In this document: one piece after another, positions 16,599 through 25,145 of the stretch
Layout of the letters: each line of letters begins with the position of its first letter
Numbering within the stretch: the first letter of the stretch is position 1
NCBI GenBank assembly: GCA_937900465.1
Contig: CALCEJ010000012.1
Location: forward strand, 1 to 25,303
DNA length: 25,303 nucleotides
Direction of reading: 5' to 3'
Source: an uncultured Bacteroidales bacterium
Lineage (GTDB): Bacteria; Bacteroidota; Bacteroidia; Bacteroidales; UBA932
Notes under the pieces: model-generated
The model's database searches: none
What the model saw: only the letters and a program-made list of their open reading frames with translations
Told to the model about the DNA's origin: nothing
Made by a program: the position numbers and the translations under genes

Positions 16599-17644
16599 TC
16601 CGGGCGAAAGTTATAAAGTCCATTGCCATACTTTTCGATGAAAGAGACATCACCGAAAGTATTTGCATAGTATTCGTCTGTATAGACACCGTAGCAGGTA
16701 ATGTTACGGATACCAAGAGACGCATAAAAGGCGAGGTCGTCAAGGAAGACATCCTCGTGGAACGTGAGCTGTTTCTGAGGTTTTTTCCAGTCGCTTACGA
16801 GCGAAACATCCATCCAGTATTCGAGGACCTGGGCCGTTTCTGCGGGGAAGACCTCCAGATTCGCTTTCAGCATATCGATGTAGTCACCGTGGGTCCATCC
16901 GAAAGGAAGACCGGGCCTCACGGCAGCGTCTCTTTTGGAAAGCGGCTCTGACCAACTGCGGTAAAAAGGAGCGAATTCAAGGAAAATATCCGGTTCGGGC
17001 TTTACCTTCGTGGGTGCAGGGGTAGTGGAGTGATAAGCAAGATGGGCAAGTTTAGCTTCCGGATCAAACGCCTTCAGCGCCTTTATTATACGGTTTTCAA
17101 ATATCAAGCCCTGGTCTGAAGCGCTATAATCCTTGCAGAGGGGGCAGTGACAGATATCACCCCCGTCGAAAAGCCAGGTATAGTACCTGTGGTTGGTGGG
17201 CATATGGGTTTTTGCAAAAGCCTCCACATTGCCGGCCATAACCTCAAGTCCCTCGGCTGAGGAAGGACATCCATTGCCGTCTCTTTGGCGTACGCCGTTT
17301 TCGTCCATCCTAAAATACTCCGGATGGGTGTCAAAGAGCGAACGTGGTAAGAGCAGGGACATTGCGTGCTCTTCATATTCGAAATCGAAACCGGCGTCAA
17401 TCCACTCCTGCTTCATCAAGGCGTACTCCTCGCTCATATAATCTTTCCCGCAGATGGAGATCGTGTTCATCCCCGTCTCCTTCATCTTTTTAATCCATCC
17501 GGGATTGTCCGGATTGACTACATCTTCCCACGCGAGAACTACGCCTCTCATCTGAAACCAAGGGTCGTCCCCCTTGGGCGCCTTGCACGAGGGCAGGAGC
17601 CCAAGGAGAATAACCGTTGCTATAAAGAAGGTTTTATTCTGCAT
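16595..17644 (-). CDS. DUF4838-type lipoprotein, module 2, first copy
   Basis: 349-residue lipoprotein with lipobox Cys20 (LLPSC) and no long linker. It has EEH (91-93), HPEYFRM (107-113), NGCPSS, CxCxxC (Cys165, Cys167, Cys170), FLEFAP followed by FYRSWSEPL, and LEYWMD (274-279). The start at 17644 gives MQNKTFFIATVILLG, a proper lipoprotein signal; the open frame runs further upstream to 17722 but that part lies inside the previous gene. With this start it overlaps the upstream gene by 11 bp, close to the 14-bp overlap at the same junction of module 1. It is the positional counterpart of 6284-7336 (shared MKETGMNTISI and GKDY segments). Confidence 0.78.
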   Translation of the reverse strand: MQNKTFFIATVILLGLLPSCKAPKGDDPWFQMRGVVLAWEDVVNPDNPGWIKKMKETGMNTISICGKDYMSEEYALMKQEWIDAGFDFEYEEHAMSLLLPRSLFDTHPEYFRMDENGVRQRDGNGCPSSAEGLEVMAGNVEAFAKTHMPTNHRYYTWLFDGGDICHCPLCKDYSASDQGLIFENRIIKALKAFDPEAKLAHLAYHSTTPAPTKVKPEPDIFLEFAPFYRSWSEPLSKRDAAVRPGLPFGWTHGDYIDMLKANLEVFPAETAQVLEYWMDVSLVSDWKKPQKQLTFHEDVFLDDLAFYASLGIRNITCYGVYTDEYYANTFGDVSFIEKYGNGLYNFRPE

Positions 17645-19043
17645 ATACAGGGAGATAGATAGTGCCCATATCGGCAGGTTTGAATGCACCGGCGGAAGGT
17701 GTTCCCTGAGGAAGGATACCAAGAGCCCTCCAGTTGTTGGCCCCGTCCATAATCTTGACTCCGAATCTGGCCTTGTTGCCGGTCATACCGAAGTCTGTAC
17801 GGTTGAGCTGGATTTCGAGACGTCCTACGCCGTTTGAGAGAGTTCCTTCAGCACACATCATAGTCGCCTCGAATGCTCCGATAGAACCAAGTCCTCCGGA
17901 GAATGCGCCGGTTCCGTCTGTTCCGTCAAAGCGATAAATGCCGCCCCAAGAGTGGAAGTCATTGTAATGATCCCCGTCGTGGAGGGCAAGCTCGATATAC
18001 CAGCGTATACCATAACTGGTGAATATCTCTCCGACAGTGTCATTGTCGATGGAAGTGAGGATGCAACCGGTAGAAGGGTCTCCGTCGTGATCTATGAACA
18101 TATCGAAAGGACGGCCGTATTCGAATCCGGGATCATTGAATTCGAGATACACATAGACATATCTGGAGTTTGCCGCAAGTTTCATAACTTTCAAGTCAGA
18201 GTAGGGAGAGCCTTCAGGGAGGGTGAAGGTGGTGAGGCTTGCATCATCCCAGTCATCAAAGAGACCGTCGAGGATAATATCCTTCGAGAAAGGATAGGCA
18301 AGATTAATGGTGGCGGAAGATGCGCTTCCCGGCTGGCCGTTCTCGATAGACTGTATTTTGATGATAACAGGATATACTCCGGGTTCAAGGCCATCGGCGA
18401 CTTTCACTTTCACGATAATTTCCTTCTGGGTCTCTCCTGCGGGGATAGTGACAGTCTGCTCGTATTCGACTTCAGCTTTTGACTGAGAATCGGTTTCGAG
18501 TTTTACGACAACATCCTTCGTTGTGGCCTTGCTCAGTGCAATTTGGAGTTTGGCCTCGCAGGTTGAAGCGAACTGGGGGTCAGCATAGACATTCACATCA
18601 GGCTTGAAGACAAAGGTGTAGTTGATATAGACAACCGCATTTTCAGCAACAGTAGCACCTTCTGCGGAGTCGATTTTGATGGCGTGCTGATAATCACCGC
18701 CTTCCAGCCCGAGTACATCGGCAGTGGCTTCAACCTCTGCTTTAAGGTCTCCAGCCTTGATGGTGACAGTCTTATTGTAGTCAGCGGCAAGTTCTGCTTT
18801 GCCTTCCTGAATGGGGGCTTTGGCGAGCTTGACTTTGACATCGGAAGATGATGCTTCGGAAAGGGTAAGGGTTATCTTCGCCTTCATTTCCGCATTGAAG
18901 GATGCATCGGCACTGATTGAGACAACAGGAGTATTGCCTGTTTTTTCTTTGTTGGGATCATCAGTGTTGGACCCGGAATCCGGGGTGCAGGAAAGCGCTG
19001 CGACCGTGAGCAGCGAGCTTAAAAGTAACAGTGTTTTTTTCAT
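17634..19043 (-). CDS. SusE-position surface glycan-binding lipoprotein, module 2
   Basis: 469-residue lipoprotein, lipobox Cys19 (AALSC). The domain plan is the same as in the module 1 copy: two Ig/Calx-beta-like domains (about 38-145 and 149-250) and a C-terminal CBM9/DOMON-like domain opening with ILDGLFDDWDD. The middle domain is especially similar between copies (QFASTCEAKL against QFASNCEAKL, and SQSKAEVEYEQTVTIPAGET against the equivalent). The C-terminal domain differs more, for example in loops after the FDDW motif, which is where ligand contacts would be expected. The gene starts 32 bp after susD. The glycan it binds is unknown. Confidence 0.75.
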   Translation of the reverse strand: MKKTLLLLSSLLTVAALSCTPDSGSNTDDPNKEKTGNTPVVSISADASFNAEMKAKITLTLSEASSSDVKVKLAKAPIQEGKAELAADYNKTVTIKAGDLKAEVEATADVLGLEGGDYQHAIKIDSAEGATVAENAVVYINYTFVFKPDVNVYADPQFASTCEAKLQIALSKATTKDVVVKLETDSQSKAEVEYEQTVTIPAGETQKEIIVKVKVADGLEPGVYPVIIKIQSIENGQPGSASSATINLAYPFSKDIILDGLFDDWDDASLTTFTLPEGSPYSDLKVMKLAANSRYVYVYLEFNDPGFEYGRPFDMFIDHDGDPSTGCILTSIDNDTVGEIFTSYGIRWYIELALHDGDHYNDFHSWGGIYRFDGTDGTGAFSGGLGSIGAFEATMMCAEGTLSNGVGRLEIQLNRTDFGMTGNKARFGVKIMDGANNWRALGILPQGTPSAGAFKPADMGTIYLPVYAE

Positions 19044-19075
19044 AATGATGATGGTATTGGTTATTAAATAGGTTT

Positions 19076-20764
19076 CTACCAGTTGGGGTTCTGTTCAAGA
19101 TCCCTGTTCTTGTCTATCTCGCTCTGGGGGATAGGGAACAGGTAGTGTTTGGAAGCGTCGAATACACGGTGCTGGAAAACGGGATAAGTAATATTGCCTT
19201 CCTCATCCACTTTTACCCTGTGGACGGTCTTGTTATCCACGATTTCGGCGATCTTCCATCGACGCACATCCCAGAAACGGTGATTCTCGAAGCAAAGTTC
19301 GATTTTGCGCTCGTGGCGTATCTTTTCCCTCATCTGGTCTTTGGTCAGGTCTGCAGGAAGTTCTTTAGCATTGGCGCGGCGACGGATGACGTTGACAAGT
19401 TCGCGTACACGCGGCGTGGCTCCTTCCACCTCGTTCAGAGCCTCCGCATAGTTCAGGTACAGTTCTGCGGTTCGCATAATAGCGAAGCGGCGGTATGTCC
19501 AGCTCACGTGCGTAACGAGGTTGTGATTCTGGTCCAGATACTTGTTGGTGAAATAGTTTGTGCGAATGATAGATCCGATGTTGATATCGTCCTTTCCCTT
19601 CGCGGAAATGTCGATAGGGCGTCCCTGAAGCATTGCACCCTGATAGAGGATACAGCTGTAGAAACGGTCATCTCGTCCGTCCCAAGGATGGGCCGGATCA
19701 TAGTCCGTGGCAAGGGGATTCAATATCTGGTTGTTGTCTTCGTCGTATCCGAGGACCGGTATTTCCGCCGTGCCCTTCATCTCGAATTCGTCCACCATTT
19801 CCTGAAGAGGCCCGTCAACGTTGAAAGCGCCGTAGCCAAGAGGCATAGCATAGACATCCCACCAGTAACATTCGTAATGCTCAGAGTTCTTTGTCCAAAT
19901 CACCTCGTTTTCAAGGCCGGCTTTGTTGAAAAGGTTGCTGTAACTAAGAGCCAGGACGTGTCCGTTGTCTTCCGCCATTTTGAGGACCTCGCGGCAGGCG
20001 TCAGCAGCTTCCTCCCAGCGTTCGGGATCATTGTCCGGATTCCAGAGAGGACTCGCCCAGTAAAGTTTCACCTGAGACTTGACAACGTTTGCCACAAGTG
20101 AGGTGAAGCGTCCGAAGTTTGCATCATCGTGCTTGACGGGGAGGTATTTGATAGCCTCGTCCATATCATTAAGGACCTGCTGGAGCGTCTCTTCGGCAGA
20201 AGCCCTCTTAATGCCCTTGATTGATTCCACATTGCCAGGGTCAAGGACATCCGTGAGGATAGGGACACCTCCCCACTGTTTGAACAGCAGCCAGTAGAAG
20301 TAACCGCGCAGGCCATAAGCCTCGCCCAGCAGTCTCTCCCGGCGATGCGATTCAGCGCCGGCGCTCAAGTCTTCCGGGATGAGATCATAGTCTTTAATGA
20401 ACATATTGCAACGGCGGATACATCCGTAGTAGTCCTTCCAGTTGCGTTCCATAGGCATACGGTTGGGATTCCAGTTCCCCAGGTTGATGTCGAACGGGCA
20501 AGCCGGATAACCGGATCCCTGCTGGAATCCTATTTCATCCGTTGCGCCGCCAAGTTTATAACGGCCCGTAAGATCTTCAGTGTTATACTGGAAGTCGGGA
20601 AGGTATACGTATGCGTTATCGAGATACTGTTCGGCGGTCTCTATCTTTGAGAACATTTCCTCCTCGGTGAGGTTGTCTCCGGGCGCCCTGTCAAGGAAAT
20701 CCTGACAGGAAACAGAGAAGACCGCTATCATCGTTATTGCAGATATTTGTAAAGTCTTTTTCAT
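19076..20764 (-). CDS. susD: SusD/RagB-family glycan-binding lipoprotein, module 2
   Basis: 562-residue outer-membrane lipoprotein. Lipobox SVSC (Cys20) is followed by QDFLDRAPGDNLTEEEMF. It carries the same landmarks as the module 1 SusD: GLRGYFYWLLFKQWGG, ECYWWDVYAMPLGYGAFN, YLNYAEALNEVEGATPRV, RHERKIELCFENHRFWDVRRW, and the closing YLFPIPQSEIDKN. The start at 20764 is chosen because MKKTLQISAITMIAVF is a good signal peptide; the frame extends 15 residues upstream into the susC stop region. It lies 13 bp after susC. It should pair with the SusC of its own module as the surface lid. Confidence 0.95.
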   Translation of the reverse strand: MKKTLQISAITMIAVFSVSCQDFLDRAPGDNLTEEEMFSKIETAEQYLDNAYVYLPDFQYNTEDLTGRYKLGGATDEIGFQQGSGYPACPFDINLGNWNPNRMPMERNWKDYYGCIRRCNMFIKDYDLIPEDLSAGAESHRRERLLGEAYGLRGYFYWLLFKQWGGVPILTDVLDPGNVESIKGIKRASAEETLQQVLNDMDEAIKYLPVKHDDANFGRFTSLVANVVKSQVKLYWASPLWNPDNDPERWEEAADACREVLKMAEDNGHVLALSYSNLFNKAGLENEVIWTKNSEHYECYWWDVYAMPLGYGAFNVDGPLQEMVDEFEMKGTAEIPVLGYDEDNNQILNPLATDYDPAHPWDGRDDRFYSCILYQGAMLQGRPIDISAKGKDDINIGSIIRTNYFTNKYLDQNHNLVTHVSWTYRRFAIMRTAELYLNYAEALNEVEGATPRVRELVNVIRRRANAKELPADLTKDQMREKIRHERKIELCFENHRFWDVRRWKIAEIVDNKTVHRVKVDEEGNITYPVFQHRVFDASKHYLFPIPQSEIDKNRDLEQNPNW

Positions 20765-20777
20765 AGTTACTATGGAC

Positions 20778-23700
20778 TTAGAGGTCAAAACGCAATCCCA
20801 TATTGACAATCCTCTGGAGAGGATAAGGCAGTGTGCCGGAACCGGCTGCTTCAGGGTCCCTGTCTTTTACCCAGAGTTTGTCCCATACGGCTACGTTCTG
20901 GGCATTGAGGTAGACACGGGCACTGGATATCCGTACTTTCTGGAGAACCTTGATGGGAATGGTATAGCCCAGCTCGATGTTCCTCAGCTTGAGGTAGTCT
21001 GTCTTCAGAAGGTTCTGGTCGGAGAGTTCAGTATTGTTCGCCGTGGTATGAGCTACGGGAAGAAGGGCGTCGTGATTATCTTCCGTCCAGCGCTGGAGGT
21101 TGATAATGCTGCTGGGATAGACGAAGAACCTTGCCGTTCCGCCCAGCGCTCCGCTGAGCATCATCGAGAAGTCGAAGTTCTTCCAGTTAAATCCCATAGA
21201 TAATCCGCCCGTGAAGATGGGAATCGAAGAAACTCTCAGGGGAATGCGGTCATCAGGATCGATTACACCGTCTTTATTGACGTCCTCGTACTTGATATCG
21301 CCGGGAATGACCGGGCCGAAGGACTGTGTCGGACTGGAATCGATATCCTCCTGATTCTCGAAAAGACCAATCGCGTGATATCCCAGCGAGTATCCGATTT
21401 CATAGCCACGAAGGTCTTGATAGTCGAACTTCGGACTGGGCTGGTCATTTTCAAGAACTTTGTTCTTAGCCCAAGTCCCCTGGATATTCGTAAATATGGA
21501 CAGGTCTTTGCTGATTCGCTTGCTCAGGCGGAGTTCAGCCTCGATACCGTGGTTGAACACCTTTCCTGAGTTACGGGGAGCGACGGTCTCAATGCCCACA
21601 TAGTCAGGAACACTTCCGGCTTCTGTTAGAATGTTGTCTCTCATTTCGCGGAAATAGTCGAACGTGACGTTGACGGAATTGTCCTTGAAAAGGGAAAGGT
21701 CGAAACCGACATTTGCTTTATGGGATTTCTCCCAGGTGACGTAGGCATTTCCGAAACGGGTCTGGTTATATCCGCCGGCAGACAGAGTCCCTCCGTTTGT
21801 GGTTCCGAAATAGTAACCATAAGGGAATATGCTCCCGAGACCTCCGCCTGGGCCGAATTCAGTGATGAACAGGAAGCGTGAACCTCCAATCTGGTCATTA
21901 CCGACGACTCCATAGGAACCCCTGAGTTTGAATATCTTAATCCAAGAGGGGGCATTGAGCCAGGGCTCTTCGTTTATGAGCCATCCTCCGGAGATTGCAG
22001 GGAAGAGACCATAACGGCGTCCGGGAGGGAAGTTCTCGGAACCGTTGAAGCCGATATTCCCTTCAAGGAAGTATCTCCTGGCATAGTTCCACGTCGCTCG
22101 ACCGCTGATGCCCTGATATGCGTATGAGTACTCGGAACTTTGGATATCCTTTACGGTACGGTTCCCAAGAATCTGGGCATTCAACTGATGGCGGCCGAAC
22201 TCCTTGTCGTAATTCAGCCTAAGGTCCAGGTAAACATATCTTTCCACATAACTGCTGGTTCCTGCGGTCAGGCGGCCGTTAGAAGTATAGTCCTGGTAAT
22301 AATCATTACCATATTCATCTTTTCCGCGATACCAGTAGGATTCAAAGGTCTGGGACCAGGAACGGTTAAGGTCGCTTGTGTTCTCAAAGCTGAAGTAGGC
22401 CTGGACGCTCAACCCGTCCGTGATGAAATCAAGGGCGTGCCGGGCGGAAATTGTTCCGTTCATGACATTCGAACGTTTGTTGTAGTAACCGCTCCTCGTG
22501 ATAATACCGTAAGGATTTCCGGGCTGATAAGGAATCTCAAGGGCGCTTCCTGCGGCCAGAGTTCCGTTCGGATTGAATATGGCCTGGGTGCTGGGAAGGC
22601 GGCTTGTAATCTGCCCGAAGACGTAAGGGAAACTGTAGCTGGGACCAATCCTCGTTTCCAGACGGCCAGCAAGGTCGATCCTGACATTCAGCCTCTTGGT
22701 CGCCTGAAAATCGATATTGGAACGGAAGTTATATCTGTCGTATTTTGACGATACTCCGTAGTTCGCTTCGAATTCGTCTTCGTGGTTAAGGAGTGTTCCC
22801 TGACGGATGTAGCTGCCGGAGACGAAGTAGTTGACTTTATGCTCGCGTCCGGCACTGCCGGATATATTAATATTGTATTGTGACTGCCACGAATGGTCCT
22901 TGAGCACGACGTCAAACCAGTTAACGTTGGGATAAAGATAAGGGTCCGAACCATTTTTGATTATTTCGAGAACCTCCTCCGTGTAGCGGAGCGGCTGCCC
23001 GTCGTTGTAGTCCACGGCCCTGTTGTACATTGCCTGCTCATAGGAACTCATCGTCTGGGGAAGCCGGATGGGCTGCTGGAGGGCCTGCTGAATCGTGAAT
23101 GAAATCTTAGGACGCTCATCGCCGCTGCCTCGCCTTGTGGTAACGACTACGACACCGTTCGCACCCTGAATGCCGTAAAGCGAGGAAGACGAGGCATCCT
23201 TCAGAATGGTTATGGACTCAATTTCGTTAGCGTCCAGCATATCGAAGTCCGCCTTGTTCCTCGGAAGGCCGTCGATAACTACAAGGGGAGCGCTTGTACC
23301 ATAGGTTCCAAGGCCTCTGATGTAGAGGCTGGATGCATCTGCGCCCGGCTCTCCGGAGTACTGGACCGTGAAAAGCCCGGGGAGTTTGCCGGCAAGGGCG
23401 TTGGAGATGTTTGCCACCGGGCTCTGGACCAGTTCCCTTGTCTGGATGGTGGAGATGGCACCGGTGATGGCCCGCCTTGTCTGACGGTTGTTCATACCCA
23501 CGACGACAACTTCCTCAAGGGTGTTGGCCTCATCTCTCAGGACGATGTTAAGGCTCTGGTTCCCTTCCGGAAGCGTCAATTCCCAAGGCTGAAAACTCAA
23601 CGCGCTCACACATAGGGTATTGTTCCCCGCCTGACGAATCAGGGAGAAGCGTCCTTCAAGGTCAGTGGTCGTAGCGGCACGGGTTCCCTTGATCCATACG

Positions 23701-24101
23701 GCGGCGCCGATGACGGGTTCTCCTCTCATATCCGTAACAGAACCCTCCACCCGAGGTTTTTTAGCCTCTTTTGAGCCGGGGGCTCCGGCCTGGGGTTTTA
23801 CCTGCTCCTTGGAAATGATGACAATGGTTCCCTTCACCTCGTATTTAAGAGGGGGACGAAGAATCTTTGCCAGGGCTGACTCAAGAGGTTCTTTGTCAAA
23901 CGAAACAGTAACCCTTGGTGCATTTTCCAGATCTGCCGGTTCGTAGATGAACGAATATCCGGTCTGGTTGCCGATGTCTTTCAGCGCCGTTGGCAATGCC
24001 TCGTTCTGGAACGTTTTGGTTACAGTTTGGGCATCAATTGCAATGGCGCAGACAAAAAGCGCCAACAACGACAGCAAATACTTTCTGTGTTTACCGGTCA
24101 T
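20778..24101 (-). CDS. susC: SusC/RagA-family TonB-dependent transporter with STN domain, module 2
   Basis: 1107-residue outer-membrane importer with signal peptide (1-24), STN domain (about 25-99), regulatory-like domain (about 118-196, VEGSVTDMRGEPVIGAAVW), EEVVVVGMNN, plug and barrel ending LRFDL. It has the same length as the module 1 SusC. Hand counting gives 36 of 75 identical residues in the STN segment but 118 of 130 from VVVVGMNN through RRGSG in the plug. It is preceded by fecR with an 11-bp gap, so it should be a sensor-transporter for its own sigma/anti-sigma pair. The imported substrate is probably a glycan related to that of module 1. Confidence 0.97.
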   Translation of the reverse strand: MTGKHRKYLLSLLALFVCAIAIDAQTVTKTFQNEALPTALKDIGNQTGYSFIYEPADLENAPRVTVSFDKEPLESALAKILRPPLKYEVKGTIVIISKEQVKPQAGAPGSKEAKKPRVEGSVTDMRGEPVIGAAVWIKGTRAATTTDLEGRFSLIRQAGNNTLCVSALSFQPWELTLPEGNQSLNIVLRDEANTLEEVVVVGMNNRQTRRAITGAISTIQTRELVQSPVANISNALAGKLPGLFTVQYSGEPGADASSLYIRGLGTYGTSAPLVVIDGLPRNKADFDMLDANEIESITILKDASSSSLYGIQGANGVVVVTTRRGSGDERPKISFTIQQALQQPIRLPQTMSSYEQAMYNRAVDYNDGQPLRYTEEVLEIIKNGSDPYLYPNVNWFDVVLKDHSWQSQYNINISGSAGREHKVNYFVSGSYIRQGTLLNHEDEFEANYGVSSKYDRYNFRSNIDFQATKRLNVRIDLAGRLETRIGPSYSFPYVFGQITSRLPSTQAIFNPNGTLAAGSALEIPYQPGNPYGIITRSGYYNKRSNVMNGTISARHALDFITDGLSVQAYFSFENTSDLNRSWSQTFESYWYRGKDEYGNDYYQDYTSNGRLTAGTSSYVERYVYLDLRLNYDKEFGRHQLNAQILGNRTVKDIQSSEYSYAYQGISGRATWNYARRYFLEGNIGFNGSENFPPGRRYGLFPAISGGWLINEEPWLNAPSWIKIFKLRGSYGVVGNDQIGGSRFLFITEFGPGGGLGSIFPYGYYFGTTNGGTLSAGGYNQTRFGNAYVTWEKSHKANVGFDLSLFKDNSVNVTFDYFREMRDNILTEAGSVPDYVGIETVAPRNSGKVFNHGIEAELRLSKRISKDLSIFTNIQGTWAKNKVLENDQPSPKFDYQDLRGYEIGYSLGYHAIGLFENQEDIDSSPTQSFGPVIPGDIKYEDVNKDGVIDPDDRIPLRVSSIPIFTGGLSMGFNWKNFDFSMMLSGALGGTARFFVYPSSIINLQRWTEDNHDALLPVAHTTANNTELSDQNLLKTDYLKLRNIELGYTIPIKVLQKVRISSARVYLNAQNVAVWDKLWVKDRDPEAAGSGTLPYPLQRIVNMGLRFDL

Positions 24102-24112
24102 AGTGTTATGAT

Positions 24113-25084
24113 TCAGAGGTTAGTATTAGGATTTACAGGACAGACATAATATACACCGTCTTCATATTTCCATTTTATGGGACTTATGTAGTTGATGGCA
24201 TCCAGAATGTTGGGAATGGTTTCCTTGATGTTGAGGATAATTCCGAAGGAAGAGGGGGTTATCCCGGAAGGAACATAGGTAATTTTCTCTCCATAGATGG
24301 ATGAAATCCTTGCGAGGAGCCGCTCAAGACTTATGGAACTGTAGTCCAAGGAGCCCCCAAGCCAGCTTGTACGGCTCTTTACATCGCCATAATATTTGAC
24401 CAACTTGTTGGAGTCCAGATTCAGGGCGAGAATTTCCCCGGGCTCCATATTTACATTGACGTTCTTGTTCGAGAATTCTATGCCACCCTCCAGAAGGGCT
24501 GCTTCCACCACGTTTTCCGAGGGATATGCGGATACGTTGAAACGGGTTCCGTGTACGGTGATGGCGTTATTGCCAAAACTCACCGTGAACGGACATCCGT
24601 CGATATGGGCTACATCGAAAAAGCCTTCCCCTTCGAGTTGGACGTTACGTTCGGACACCATATAGGTGTCGCTGTAGGAAAGGCGTGAAGACGCGTTCAG
24701 CCAAACGACAGTACTATCCGGGAGGATTACCTTGGTCTGCTCGCAGCGACGGGTCTCTACCGTGAAGACGTGGGCCTCGACAACAGGAGAGATAAAGGTT
24801 TCTCTTCCGCCTCTTCCCGCGAACAGCGCGACAAGAGCAATCGCGGCCGCAGCTGCCGTTGTGACAAGGGAAACCCGTAATATCTTTCTGGATATGATAC
24901 GGCGGAATATCTTCTTATAGGAGATAACCTGATGAAAGGTAGGAATATTGTTATTTTTCCACTCTTTTTCCCACTGGCGGAACAACAGCCTGTTCTCTTT
25001 TCCGTCTGCAAGGAAATCCCTGAGGCGTTTTGCGGCTTCAGGAGTTATTTCACCGGAAAAATACTTGAAAGCGATGTCTTTCAT
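24113..25084 (-). CDS. fecR: FecR-family anti-sigma factor, module 2
   Basis: 323-residue inner-membrane regulator. The N-terminal sigma-binding part begins MKDIAFKYFSGEITPEAAKRL. A membrane segment lies at about 70-89, the periplasmic FecR domain at about 108-205 (LPDSTVVWLNASS, LEGEGFFDV, HGTRFNV), and the DUF4974-type domain at about 246-314 (LDYSSISLERLLARISSIYG). It shares the family plan with the module 1 copy but differs from it through most of the cytoplasmic and membrane parts, as expected for a separate sigma partner. The start codon directly abuts a 17-bp-arm inverted repeat (25085-25123). Confidence 0.93.
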   Translation of the reverse strand: MKDIAFKYFSGEITPEAAKRLRDFLADGKENRLLFRQWEKEWKNNNIPTFHQVISYKKIFRRIISRKILRVSLVTTAAAAAIALVALFAGRGGRETFISPVVEAHVFTVETRRCEQTKVILPDSTVVWLNASSRLSYSDTYMVSERNVQLEGEGFFDVAHIDGCPFTVSFGNNAITVHGTRFNVSAYPSENVVEAALLEGGIEFSNKNVNVNMEPGEILALNLDSNKLVKYYGDVKSRTSWLGGSLDYSSISLERLLARISSIYGEKITYVPSGITPSSFGIILNIKETIPNILDAINYISPIKWKYEDGVYYVCPVNPNTNL

Positions 25085-25123
25085 GCAATCGAAATATATG
25101 TGATCTACATATATAACGATTGC
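25085..25123 (-). promoter_or_regulatory. Inverted repeat directly upstream of fecR, module 2
   Basis: GCAATCGAAATATATGT (25085-25101) and ACATATATAACGATTGC (25107-25123) are reverse complements at 15 of 17 positions, separated by 5 nt. The dyad ends at the base immediately before the fecR start codon and lies between the sigma and fecR genes. It could be an operator, or an RNA hairpin in the leader that tunes fecR translation relative to the sigma factor. No matching dyad is present at the equivalent place in module 1. Confidence 0.45.
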
Positions 25124-25145
25124 GAAGGGGGCTTACCCTACCATT

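Noticed and set aside
15714..16616. 300-codon open frame on the plus strand
   Set aside because: It is antisense to a DUF4838 gene; comparable antisense frames occur opposite the other copies (5413-6309, 6638-7306).
5116..17644. Assigning the DUF4838 proteins to a known family such as GH20, GH67 or GH115
   Set aside because: The TIM-barrel-like pattern and acidic motifs are suggestive, but I do not see the catalytic signatures of those families. A profile search or predicted structure would be needed.
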